NCBI GenBank assembly: GCA_027021285.1
Contig: JALUUP010000468.1
Location: 1-27,010 of the forward strand
Source: Bacteroidota bacterium
GTDB lineage: Bacteria; Bacteroidota; Ignavibacteria; SZUA-365; JAADGX01
DNA length: 27,010 bases
Direction of reading: 5' to 3'
A model generated the notes under the pieces. That model ran no database searches. It was not told the DNA's origin and saw only the letters and a list, made by a program, of their open reading frames with translations. Positions 15,065 to 24,134 of the stretch are shown here, piece after piece. The first letter of the stretch is position 1. Every line of letters starts with the position of its first letter. The position numbers were made by a program, and so were the translations under genes.

Positions 15065-17278
15065 ATGAACAAGAATGTGCTTACTGTATTTGCTGCTGTC
15101 GCTGTGTTCCTTTGCGCGGCTTCGTATTCCCAAACGAAAACCTGGGATGGCGGAGCCTCTACAAACAAATGGACAGATGCTAATAACTGGAACCCCGACG
15201 GTGTGCCGGGTTCCACAGACGATGTTGACCTGACCAGTGGTACCTCGGCCTCGATTCTTCTCGATGCGGGAGGAAACTGCCGAACACTGAAAATCGGGAG
15301 TGGATTTACACTGGAGATTAACGGGAGCAGCGCCAAGCTTACCGTGGCCGGGGATGGCGGAGGCGGTGTTGACGTTGAAATTCAGAACCAGGGAACGATA
15401 CAGGCGCTGAATGGTTCTGGCCCCCTCCTGGATTTTTCGGGTACTTCCGATGAATTCAAGATTCGTGATGGTGGTCTCTATGTTCACGGAGCAGGGTCTT
15501 TTCCCGATGCGGGGACATTATCGTTCTCGACTGCCAGTACTGTCGAATACCGGACTGGTACCGGGTTCAAAAAGACGGTTACGTATGGTTATCTCGTATG
15601 TAACGGCGCAACTCTCAATCCCGTATCCAGCTCGCTTGATATTCGCGGAGATCTGAAGGTTGAAGCAGGGGAATTTCGTGGAACGACTTCTGACTCGCCT
15701 GCACACACGATCTCTGGTTCCATAGTTATTTCCGGCGGAACATTTACCGGCTCTAACGGCTCGGGCAGCCCGACGTTTTTGATTGGCGGCTCGCTGAACC
15801 AGACGGGAGGAACGTACAAGCCAGCCAACGGTTCAGGTTCTCCGACGCTCAAGTTTACAGGTAATGGCGACATCAATCTTTCCGGAACCGTGTCAAGCTG
15901 GAAACACAACGTAATCATCGACGGAACCGTCACGCTGAAATCCGGGTTCACCGTGGCGTCGGGACACACGCTGACTGTCAACGCCTCGAAAACGCTCAAC
16001 GAATCCGGGTCGCAAACGCTGACGTTCAACGGCAGCACGTTGACGAATAACGGAACGATTTCTGTCGGCAACGTGGAGTTTTCCGGCAGCGCCGCGCAGA
16101 CCTTGGCAGGCTCCGGGAGCTTTTCCTCTTCTACCACGGTTAAGATCAATAATACCAGTGGCGTTTCATTGACGGGCGATGTCTCCATTCTTGGTTCGCT
16201 CAACATAACCAGCGGCGATTTCGATCTCAACGGGCATGTGCTTACGTTCGGCACATCCGGCAATCTGACCGAGTCTTCCTCCGACCATGTTGTCGACAAC
16301 TCCGGTAGTGAAGGTTACATAAGCGCTACCAGGACGCTGAACGCGCCCAGTTCCGAAAACGTCGCGGGCTTGGGAGCGGTTATAACGTCCAGCGCTAACC
16401 TGGGGGACACGGAAGTGCGCCGAGGACATAAGCCGCAGTCAAGCGGAGGGTCGTCCGGCATCAAGCGATTCTACGACATTTCCCCCGCAAACAACACGAA
16501 CCTTAATGCAACCCTGCGGTTTTACTACTACGATGACGAACTGAACGGTCTAAACGAGCAACTATTCAGTCTCTTCCGTTCCACCGATGGAGGGAATACA
16601 TGGTCGGACGTCGGTGGGTCGGTGAATACGTCGAGCAATTACATCGAGAAAACGGGCATCGACGCGTTTTCGCGCTGGACAGTTGCGGAGAGCGGCATGC
16701 TGCCCGTGGAACTCACGAGCTTTGCGGCGCACCGCCTTGAGGACAGAATCCTGTTGCGGTGGACGACTGCGACCGAGGTGAATAATTACGGTTTCGATAT
16801 TGAGCGTTCTCTTGACGCGGAAAAATGGAACTCTATCGCATTCGTTCCCGGACACGGGACCGTCAACACACCGAAAACCTACCGGTACATTGATTTTCCT
16901 CAGCCGTTCATTCTCTCGCGACCAGTCGTGTACTATCGGCTCAAGCAGATCGATCGTGACGGTACCGCTGATTTCTCAAATGCTATTGCGGTTGTCAATT
17001 CCTCCACGGTTCAAACCCGTCCTCTCTTGCGTCAGAATTATCCGAATCCCTTTTCGGGAGGCACGAACTTCGTTTTCACCTTGCCGGAAGGGACGAACGT
17101 ATACCTGGAAATATTCAATCCGTTGGGGGAACGATGCATTACGGTGTTGGAAAACACGTATTTCCCCGCCGGATCGCACACGGTGTCCTATGTCAATTCG
17201 TCGCTGCGACCGGGCGTCTATCTTATTCGCATGAAAGCGGGAGGGATACTCTGTTCCAGGACTTTCCTGGTTCAATAA
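15065..17278 (+). CDS. Secreted surface protein with T9SS type A sorting domain
   Basis: Large exported protein (737 aa) with a signal peptide (about 1-22, ending SYSQ). Residues 25-550 are Gly/Ser/Thr/Asn-rich beta repeats starting TWDGG...TDANNW, as in autotransporter-like and beta-helix surface proteins; NGSGSPT occurs twice near 230-260. A fibronectin-like region follows (about 552-640: LPVELTSFAA, TATEVNNYGFDIERS, YYRLKQIDRDG). Residues 654-737 are the C-terminal type A sorting domain (RQNYPNPFS...PGVYLIRM) that directs export through the type IX system and attachment at the surface. A GGGAGG ribosome site precedes the ATG. Function beyond adhesion or surface coat cannot be inferred. It follows the copper cluster terminator and is probably unrelated to metal. 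Confidence 0.88.
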   Translation: MNKNVLTVFAAVAVFLCAASYSQTKTWDGGASTNKWTDANNWNPDGVPGSTDDVDLTSGTSASILLDAGGNCRTLKIGSGFTLEINGSSAKLTVAGDGGGGVDVEIQNQGTIQALNGSGPLLDFSGTSDEFKIRDGGLYVHGAGSFPDAGTLSFSTASTVEYRTGTGFKKTVTYGYLVCNGATLNPVSSSLDIRGDLKVEAGEFRGTTSDSPAHTISGSIVISGGTFTGSNGSGSPTFLIGGSLNQTGGTYKPANGSGSPTLKFTGNGDINLSGTVSSWKHNVIIDGTVTLKSGFTVASGHTLTVNASKTLNESGSQTLTFNGSTLTNNGTISVGNVEFSGSAAQTLAGSGSFSSSTTVKINNTSGVSLTGDVSILGSLNITSGDFDLNGHVLTFGTSGNLTESSSDHVVDNSGSEGYISATRTLNAPSSENVAGLGAVITSSANLGDTEVRRGHKPQSSGGSSGIKRFYDISPANNTNLNATLRFYYYDDELNGLNEQLFSLFRSTDGGNTWSDVGGSVNTSSNYIEKTGIDAFSRWTVAESGMLPVELTSFAAHRLEDRILLRWTTATEVNNYGFDIERSLDAEKWNSIAFVPGHGTVNTPKTYRYIDFPQPFILSRPVVYYRLKQIDRDGTADFSNAIAVVNSSTVQTRPLLRQNYPNPFSGGTNFVFTLPEGTNVYLEIFNPLGERCITVLENTYFPAGSHTVSYVNSSLRPGVYLIRMKAGGILCSRTFLVQ

Positions 17279-17507
17279 ATATTCTTCGCACATCTGGATA
17301 GCGCTCTTCATCGCCACACCTCCTCACGTGGCTGAATCGGTCTTCTATAGAACGCTTCGATCCATCCCCGGTATGTAACCCTCGCTCCCGAGGTTCGCGG
17401 AGGAGTGTGTCGTAAAATCATCGCGCGGAAGATCGTGTGTCCCGGGACGAATTCTATTTTTACATTTTTTCTCATAGTTTATACCCGATTTCAAATACAA
17501 GGGTGAG

Positions 17508-18605
17508 ATGTCCATTCGTTTCATTCATACGGCTGATCTACAAATTGGGATGACGGCTTCGGGCTCCGGAGCCATGGCTTCCGCTTTGCGCGACGCCCGC
17601 GTCCAGGCGCTGGAACGTGTTCTTGCAGTCGGGCGTGAACGCAATGCCGATTTCATCGTAATTGCCGGCGACCTCTTCGAGGGCAACGATATTTCCCTCG
17701 AGCTCGTTCGTCGCACCGCATCAGTGCTGCAATCCTCTCCTCTACCAGTGTATATCATCGCAGGCAATCACGATCACGCAGGACCGGAAAGCATTTACCG
17801 AAATAACGCGTTCGAACCGGGCAACCACGTTGAAGTGTTGTTAGAGCATACGCCTCGTATCCTGGAACCGCTTGACCTGGCGCTGTATCCATGTTCATGC
17901 CTGGAACGCCGATCTGAAACATCGCCCCTGTCGTGGATCCAAAAAGATGTATCGACAAGGTTTCACGTCGCAATTGCACACGGCTCCTGGACGGGAGGGC
18001 CGCGACTCCAGGAAAACGATTATCCCATGAGTACGGAAGAACTGGAAGGCCTGGGTTTGGATTACATCGCCCTCGGACACTGGCATTCCACCTATCCTGA
18101 TCCTGACCGTACGCAGAGCGGCGCGTTCTATTACTCGGGAACGCCCGAACCAACGGGATTCGGAGAGCGGGACAGCGGCAATGTCCTTTTCGTGGAATTG
18201 GACCCGGGATCACGGAAAGTGGAAAAGATCCCGGTTGCCCGCTACAAGTTTCTCGATATCGATGTGCAAGTGAGTGACGAAACCAGCGTTGCGGATATTG
18301 CCAGGAAATTCGATTCCCTGGATTCACCCGACATCACTCTTGTCCGCATCCGGCTCAAGGGGGTAGCGGGTCTTTCCGTTCATGAAGCGATACACGAAAT
18401 GATTGAACAGGAGCGATCGCGTTTTGCGCTCGTGCGGATTGACGACAGTGGGATGCTCGTCAGCCCGGGTGAAAAAGACTTTGCACAATTCGCTCCGGGA
18501 GGAATTGCTTCGGTAACCTTTCGCCTCCTGGAGCAAAGCGATGACATCGATCCCCGCCTTCGCTCCCGGGCCCTTGATCTCGCGTACCGATTTTTCAAAA
18601 CCTGA
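17508..18605 (+). CDS. SbcD/Mre11-like (YhaO-type) DNA repair nuclease subunit
   Basis: Calcineurin-like metallophosphoesterase (365 aa). Motifs: HTADLQIG (D10; the usual metal-binding His is Q12), GDLFEGN (D55), GNHDH (N87, H88), IAHGSW (H158) and GHWHS (H191, H193). Thus all but one of the two-metal ligands are standard. As far as I recall a Gln at that place also occurs in a related subgroup reading TADWQ. The C-terminal part (about 230-365) would bind the ATPase partner. The next gene starts 5 bases after the stop and encodes an SbcC/YhaN-like ATPase, the normal pairing for double-strand break processing. The start has AAGGGTGAG just upstream. Confidence 0.9.
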   Translation: MSIRFIHTADLQIGMTASGSGAMASALRDARVQALERVLAVGRERNADFIVIAGDLFEGNDISLELVRRTASVLQSSPLPVYIIAGNHDHAGPESIYRNNAFEPGNHVEVLLEHTPRILEPLDLALYPCSCLERRSETSPLSWIQKDVSTRFHVAIAHGSWTGGPRLQENDYPMSTEELEGLGLDYIALGHWHSTYPDPDRTQSGAFYYSGTPEPTGFGERDSGNVLFVELDPGSRKVEKIPVARYKFLDIDVQVSDETSVADIARKFDSLDSPDITLVRIRLKGVAGLSVHEAIHEMIEQERSRFALVRIDDSGMLVSPGEKDFAQFAPGGIASVTFRLLEQSDDIDPRLRSRALDLAYRFFKT

Positions 18606-18610
18606 TTCAC

Positions 18611-21022
18611 ATGGTTATCACATCGTTGCATATTCGAAATTTCCGCGCTATTCATGACCGCGTGTTTGCATTCACGCCAGGATTCAACGTGGTTGTAGGG
18701 CCGAACGAAACCGGCAAGTCAACCATCCTCGAAGCGCTTCTGGCGGTGCTGTTCCGCAACGCCGATTCCACCGCGCGGGACGTCGGGCGATGGCGACCGT
18801 GGGGGACGATGGCAGATCCTTTTGTCAGGATCGAGTTCGAGGCCGGCGGAGAAACGTACATCCTGGAAAAGACGTTTCTCGGTGCAAAGACCGCGCGATT
18901 GCAATGTCCCGGTTTGCGTCTTGATACATCGAACAAGGACCTGATCATGGAACAGGTATCGAAGCTGATTCCCGTGTTCGACAGAGATGGTGAATCGCTG
19001 CAGAGGTCCTTTTGGATCAGGCAGGGTGAATTGGAATCCACGATGCAGGCGATTGTGGAAGCATCGGCGGTACGGAAAAACATGCGGCGCATCGTACTGG
19101 GGTTGGACGGCGATCTTGATGCGATCAAGAAGCGGTTGCAAAAAGAAATCGATGATTTGAAAAAGGGAATTGACGTTTCGAGGGTGTTCAAGCATCCGGG
19201 TGATGTGCGCCGAAAGTACGATGCCTGGAAAGAATGCGAAAAGCGATTGAAAGAAAAGGAGCAAATGTTCCGGGACAGCAGGGAGGACAGGAGTGAGTTG
19301 ATACGCCTCGATGAAGAAATACGCGAATTATCCGCCGCAATTGAGCTGGATGAACACGTGATTGCGCAGGCGGAAGCATGGATGAACGCTCATGGAAGGC
19401 TGGAAAAAGCGCGGCGGGAACTGGAAGAATGTATTGCCGGAGTCCGGCAGTTCGAGAAGTTCGTAGCCGACAGAAGTGATTTGAAAGAGAAACAAAACCA
19501 CCTGCGGGAGAAGCGGGAGCGATTGAAACGAGATATTGATATTGCCGAGCGGTTTATTCGTTGGCAAGAAAATGCTGAAAAGCTGGAAACCAATCTGAAG
19601 CTCAGAAAGGAAGTCCGCGACATCGAGGAAAAACTGAAGGAGCTGGATGATCAACAGGCGTCTCTTCCTCCGTTGTCGAAAGACGTATTTCGCGATGCGA
19701 AGAAGCTGCACGATGAAATAGAGAAGGCGCGGAACCGGCTCGAAGCGTCGCAGATGAAAGTGCTTGTTCACGCGTATCGCGATCTGCGCGGTTCCGTTGT
19801 GAGAGATGACGAAGATGAAGAATGGAACCTTGCGAGGGGCGAAGAGCGCAACGTCGGGGTCAACGAGATATTGCGCATGGATTTCCCCGACGCGTTGTCT
19901 CTGTCGGTTCGCTCCGGTATCTCCGATGCGAAGGAGGTGTGGCGCCGGCTCCAGGCAGACCAGGTGTCTCTTTCGAAGTTGCTCGCAACGTATGGTGTTG
20001 CAACCATTGATGAACTCGCGGAGCACATGGAGAAACAGCAGGCGTTGGCAAACCGGAGGAAAGAACTGGAAACGGCGATGCGCTCGCTCTTGCGGGATCA
20101 TAGCATTGAAGAATTGGAAGAATCAATCCGTGTTCGGCGCAGACGCCATGAAGAAGAGAAGCCGGAATCGACATCGGACATGGATGTAGAGGAACTGCGC
20201 AGGCAGTATCATGAATCAGAACTTGCGGCAGTGAGGATCGAAGAAAGATTGAAGGAGCTCGAACGTGGCCTGGCGGCGCTTGAAAAGAAATGGGGAGGAA
20301 CGGATGACAGGGAAAAACAACAGGTCTCGCTGGCCGCGTCAGCAGCCGAGGCAAAGGCGGCGCTGGAATCGCTCGAGCCGGTCGCGCTGAACGATGAAGA
20401 GATGTTCCGTAGAAAGAAAGAACTCGACGAAAAACGGAAGAAGTTTCGAATGTTAAACGAGGAAGCGATGAGAATCCGGGGGAGGTTGGAACGCGGTTAT
20501 GTTGGTCAGGATGAAGTCGAACTTCTCCGGGAAGAATGCGAGGAACGCCGGGAAGAATACGAACGCATGCGACGCGAGCTCGACGCACGTGTCCTTGTGC
20601 GCGAAACAATCGGCCATGCGGAGACCCGCGTGCTTGAACACTTTACGGAGCCGGTCGAAAAAAGGGTGGTGGAATTGCTTGGGCGTCTTACACGCGACCG
20701 GTATCGCGATGTCAAGCTCGAAGGGAACCTGTCCGTCAAGACGCTTCAGTCCGCAAATGTGGTCGTTCCCGGCACGAATGATCTGAGCACGGGCGCACGC
20801 GGACAGCTCGCCCTGGCGCTGCGCCTCGCTATCGCCGATTACCTGTCGGTTGACGAGCCTCACCCGATTATCCTGGATGATGCCCTGGTGCACTTTGACG
20901 AGGAAAGACGAAGCGATGCGCTGGAATTATTGCGGGAGTTTTCCACACGGCACCAGGTGATCTACCTGACCTGTCACGATTACCTTTCAGGGATCGATGG
21001 AGCGAACATGATCGAGATGTGA
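18611..21022 (+). CDS. SbcC/Rad50-like (YhaN-type) coiled-coil ATPase
   Basis: SMC-like ABC ATPase (803 aa) partnering the upstream nuclease. N-terminal half-site: Walker A GPNETGKST (30-38) and Q-loop (FWIRQGELE). Residues about 190-680 are charged heptad-type coiled coil with no CxxC zinc hook. C-terminal half-site: signature LSTGARGQ (725-732), Walker B with ILDDALVHFD (754-763) and H-loop TCHD. The LDD...FDEER form resembles YhaN more than E. coli SbcC, and the protein is shorter than SbcC (about 1050 aa). It should use ATP to open DNA ends for cleavage by the nuclease. Its stop lies 2 bases from the convergent stop of the minus-strand lipoprotein gene. Confidence 0.9.
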   Translation: MVITSLHIRNFRAIHDRVFAFTPGFNVVVGPNETGKSTILEALLAVLFRNADSTARDVGRWRPWGTMADPFVRIEFEAGGETYILEKTFLGAKTARLQCPGLRLDTSNKDLIMEQVSKLIPVFDRDGESLQRSFWIRQGELESTMQAIVEASAVRKNMRRIVLGLDGDLDAIKKRLQKEIDDLKKGIDVSRVFKHPGDVRRKYDAWKECEKRLKEKEQMFRDSREDRSELIRLDEEIRELSAAIELDEHVIAQAEAWMNAHGRLEKARRELEECIAGVRQFEKFVADRSDLKEKQNHLREKRERLKRDIDIAERFIRWQENAEKLETNLKLRKEVRDIEEKLKELDDQQASLPPLSKDVFRDAKKLHDEIEKARNRLEASQMKVLVHAYRDLRGSVVRDDEDEEWNLARGEERNVGVNEILRMDFPDALSLSVRSGISDAKEVWRRLQADQVSLSKLLATYGVATIDELAEHMEKQQALANRRKELETAMRSLLRDHSIEELEESIRVRRRRHEEEKPESTSDMDVEELRRQYHESELAAVRIEERLKELERGLAALEKKWGGTDDREKQQVSLAASAAEAKAALESLEPVALNDEEMFRRKKELDEKRKKFRMLNEEAMRIRGRLERGYVGQDEVELLREECEERREEYERMRRELDARVLVRETIGHAETRVLEHFTEPVEKRVVELLGRLTRDRYRDVKLEGNLSVKTLQSANVVVPGTNDLSTGARGQLALALRLAIADYLSVDEPHPIILDDALVHFDEERRSDALELLREFSTRHQVIYLTCHDYLSGIDGANMIEM

Positions 21023-21024
21023 GA

Positions 21025-22413
21025 TCAGTATTCGCCGAACGGGGTTACGCATGAGGGAAGGCTCCGGTAGTAATCCACGACCGGGGAAGAATAGAAATCC
21101 AACAAGCCCAGGGACATCCCAACATACAATCCTTTGACGTCAAGGGTGTAATTGTCCACAAACTGCTCGCTCAATTCACCGGTGTTTCCGTACACTCCTC
21201 CGATTTGAAATCCGACGTTCATTCCTCCGACATCACCCAGGTTTATACGCGCGCCAAGGTGAGCGAAGTTTGACGGATAGTAATTCACTTCGAAGAACGG
21301 TTCTACAAGGACCTTCCGTGTAAGTTGGTACATGAGTGTCGCCCGCAGAGGGAGGATCGAGGCTCCGATCATTGGATTGCCGGTCGAATTTCCCAGGAAT
21401 ACACCGTTGATGAGCGATGTTCCCAACGTGAAATTTTCCATGATGAAGTCGGCGGGAAAGGCCACGGTACCGGCCTGGATGATCATTCCATCCCAGTTCA
21501 GGCCGAGGAATCTGAACGATGTGCCGCTTCCGATGCTCGATTGCAGGAAAGTCAGGTGAAGAAGTCCCACGCGGCGCGCGAAGGGCTCGTGGTATTTCCA
21601 TTCCGTATCCATTTCATCTTCCGAATAGTGGAAATCGAGCACCGAGATACCCAGTCCCGCGTAACCAAAACTGTAGTTGTTCGCCAGGTCCTTGTCATTG
21701 TTGATCGAAGATCCCGCCATGGCGAATCCGAGATGCGCAAACAGGTTCATGCCCCCCACGGAACCAAAATGAAGCTTCCCGCCCATGTTCAGATACGTAT
21801 TCGGGAGGTACCCGACATTGATGAAAGGTTCGATTGTCAGTGGTGTGGGATACGTGAGAAGAGAGTACCGGTAGCGGAGGGTGAGAGGGAAGACCCCGAA
21901 CATGAAGTGACCGCTTCTCGAGTCTGCCGCGAGGCCTTCGAACAAGGCGGTACCGAACGTCCAGTTTTTACCAAGGAATGGAACACGCCATTCGAGCATT
22001 CCGACCCGGCCATAATAACCATTGAAAATGTCGGTTTCTTTCCTGTTGAGAGGAGTGAACAAATTGTAGATACCGAGGAGTCCCAGGCCCATGTTGTTTC
22101 CCCTGCTCGAAGATTCGGTGCTGACGATACTGGCGATCTCCACCAATCCCCAGCGCGCCAGACGCGGGAAGTAATGGTAGCACGTTGAATCGTAACGGAT
22201 TCTCTGTCGTGTGAGGACTGTGCGTTTGCGTTGAGGAAGCAACACTCCGTGGTCCTCGCCGGTATCTTCGATCTTGACGTCTTCGTCGATGATGCGCGAT
22301 ACACGATGCGTTTCCGTTTCCGTGCGTGTTGTGAGAAGGGAAGGAGAGAACCCGCATCCCGAAGAGAATACAATGATACAACTCATGCCGATTGCCGTGA
22401 CGAAATACTTCAT
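21025..22413 (-). CDS. Lipoprotein with internal duplication (unknown function)
   Basis: Predicted lipoprotein (462 aa) of unrecognised family. The true start is ATG at 22413 (reverse strand), with GGAGAAG upstream; it overlaps the stop of the preceding gene by 4 bases (ATGA), so the two are translationally coupled. The signal ends at C20 (FSSGC). After a charged stretch (30-75) come two homologous halves: residues about 193-263 (TIEPFINVGY...VGGMNLF...GLGISVLDF) and 369-442 (LVEPFFEVNY...VGGMNVG...GMSLGLLDF). The alternating hydrophobic/aromatic pattern suggests an outer-membrane beta-barrel or beta-sandwich surface. Co-expression with an OmpA-like T9SS-type lipoprotein suggests an envelope complex; the role is unknown. 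Confidence 0.82.
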   Translation of the reverse strand: MKYFVTAIGMSCIIVFSSGCGFSPSLLTTRTETETHRVSRIIDEDVKIEDTGEDHGVLLPQRKRTVLTRQRIRYDSTCYHYFPRLARWGLVEIASIVSTESSSRGNNMGLGLLGIYNLFTPLNRKETDIFNGYYGRVGMLEWRVPFLGKNWTFGTALFEGLAADSRSGHFMFGVFPLTLRYRYSLLTYPTPLTIEPFINVGYLPNTYLNMGGKLHFGSVGGMNLFAHLGFAMAGSSINNDKDLANNYSFGYAGLGISVLDFHYSEDEMDTEWKYHEPFARRVGLLHLTFLQSSIGSGTSFRFLGLNWDGMIIQAGTVAFPADFIMENFTLGTSLINGVFLGNSTGNPMIGASILPLRATLMYQLTRKVLVEPFFEVNYYPSNFAHLGARINLGDVGGMNVGFQIGGVYGNTGELSEQFVDNYTLDVKGLYVGMSLGLLDFYSSPVVDYYRSLPSCVTPFGEY

Positions 22414-24101
22414 TTGTCTTCTCCCGGTGTTCGCAGGACCTTGGTCAGCACCACGCGCCGCAAGCGCGCGTCGTACAGCGAATCCGGCTCGCCGGCAAAC
22501 CTGGGTACGGGGTCGGATTCCCCCTTTGCCTCCACGCGGATTTTTCCGGCTGGAATACCGAAATCCTCGACGAGATGGCGTTTGACGAAGAACGCGCGTT
22601 TGCGGCTGAGCGCGAGGTTGTATTCCTCGCTTCCCGTCAAGTCGGTGTGGCCTGTCAGCACAACGTAGTTGAGACGATCGATCCATGATCTCAGGTTTAA
22701 CGCGACGAACTCCAAAGCCTGGCGCCATGTCATGCGACCCGGTTTGCCATTCTCGTCGAGAACGTACGGGTACGGATTCTCCGCTTCATTGAACGGAAAG
22801 TTGATACGAAGGGAGAGCGCTTCCGCGAGCGAGAAATCACGGCGAATTTCTCTCACGCCCGGCTTCGATGGTGTGGAGAGGTGAAAGGTATCGAAGAAAT
22901 ACTTCTCCGCCTGTGCCCCGACATCGTACTCCTCTCCCTTGGCCAACGTCACGTAGTACGATCCGTCTTCTCCCGTGCGAACGCGCGCGACAAGCGTTCC
23001 AGTGCTTCGTTCCTTCCAGAACAGGGATGCTCCGGGAATGGGATCGTTTGTTACGGCGTTTCTCACGATGCCATGAAGGATAACCATGCTGGGTGGAGAT
23101 GGATTCGGTGTGATGGTGTAAAGATCGAGATTCATCGAGCCGGGGCGGTTCGATGTGAAGTACATGATCGAATCCGCGCGCTTCGTGGGCGGCGTGACCG
23201 GAAACAACTCGTCGTAAGCGGAATTGAGAGGTCGTCCGATGTTTTCCGGCGGTGACCATGAGCCGGTTGTTCGTTCTGAAACGAAAATATCATAGCCGCC
23301 GGCGCCGAAGAAACCATCAGACGCAAAATACAATGTCTTCCCGTTTCCACAGATGAACGGCGTGACTTCGTTGCACGGAGTGTTTACGGGAGCGCCGAGA
23401 TTTCTCGGTGTTCCCCATGAACCGTCCGGTTGCCGTTCGGCGTACCAGATATCCAGTTGACCCATTCCTCCCGGGCGGTCGCTGGTAAAGTACAGCCTGG
23501 CGCCGTCGGAAGAGATGGACGGATGGGAGTCGAAACCGCCGCTGTTGATTGACGTGACATTTTCTATATTGTCGATGACGATATGATCGCCTTGAGCGAA
23601 GAGTCGGGCTTTGAATATATCCGCGTCCCCGCGTGTATCACGATATCTCTTTGCGGCGAAGTAGAGTTCGCGCCCGTCCGGTGTCAGGGAAGGGCTGCCG
23701 ATGTGTGCGGGGCTTAGTTCGACGGTGAGTGGTCGTGGAGCCGCGGCGCTTCCGGCGAGGGTGGAGAAAAACCAAAGGTTCTGCTGCCCTGCTGCGTCCC
23801 CTGCTCGCAAAGCTCTGTTGGAAGTGAAGACGATGTATTCGTTTCCTTCGCCGGACAAGACGGCGAACGCGGGTGCGAAATCGTCTGCTGGGGAGTTCAA
23901 TGCTTCCCGTATCCGCTGAATGGAGTAACATCCAGTGCCGTCGGAGCAGGTTGTATCCAGCGTCATCAGTGATTCGGAATTCTTGCTCGCGCAGGTGGAG
24001 TCCGGTTTCTCGAACGTGGTCACTTCCGGTGTGATTGTGTACGGCGTGGAGCAGGAAAGCAGCAAGAGAGGGAGAAGCGAAAGAACCGTCAGTCTTTTCA
24101 T
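22410..24101 (-). CDS. PorE-like lipoprotein: PD40 beta-propeller, CRD and OmpA domains
   Basis: Predicted outer-membrane lipoprotein (563 aa). Start ATG at 24101 (reverse strand) opens a signal peptide with lipobox LLSC (C17); the longer frame upstream is not protein-like. Residues about 73-330 carry PD40/WD40-like propeller repeats (SLTPDGRELYFAA, SISSDGARLYFTSDRPGG, LYFASDGFFGAGGYDIF, MYFTSNRPGS). Residues 339-405 form a carboxypeptidase-regulatory-like domain. Residues about 430-557 are OmpA-like, binding peptidoglycan (TGHTDLTGSEEYNLALSRKRA). This domain order is that of T9SS PorE, but the N-terminal TPR region is missing. Fits a T9SS envelope component, consistent with the T9SS cargo nearby; other PD40-OmpA lipoproteins exist, so the assignment is moderate. 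Confidence 0.85.
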   Translation of the reverse strand: MKRLTVLSLLPLLLLSCSTPYTITPEVTTFEKPDSTCASKNSESLMTLDTTCSDGTGCYSIQRIREALNSPADDFAPAFAVLSGEGNEYIVFTSNRALRAGDAAGQQNLWFFSTLAGSAAAPRPLTVELSPAHIGSPSLTPDGRELYFAAKRYRDTRGDADIFKARLFAQGDHIVIDNIENVTSINSGGFDSHPSISSDGARLYFTSDRPGGMGQLDIWYAERQPDGSWGTPRNLGAPVNTPCNEVTPFICGNGKTLYFASDGFFGAGGYDIFVSERTTGSWSPPENIGRPLNSAYDELFPVTPPTKRADSIMYFTSNRPGSMNLDLYTITPNPSPPSMVILHGIVRNAVTNDPIPGASLFWKERSTGTLVARVRTGEDGSYYVTLAKGEEYDVGAQAEKYFFDTFHLSTPSKPGVREIRRDFSLAEALSLRINFPFNEAENPYPYVLDENGKPGRMTWRQALEFVALNLRSWIDRLNYVVLTGHTDLTGSEEYNLALSRKRAFFVKRHLVEDFGIPAGKIRVEAKGESDPVPRFAGEPDSLYDARLRRVVLTKVLRTPGEDK

Positions 24102-24134
24102 CGTCTCGAACGAGGTTGGACAATACGAGGGACA

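Noticed and set aside
19328..20101. Long minus-strand frame over the coiled-coil ATPase
   Set aside because: Antisense of coiled-coil codons; no recognisable domain.
21325..22188. 287-aa plus-strand frame over the repeat lipoprotein
   Set aside because: Highly charged shadow of the real minus-strand gene; no signal peptide or motif.
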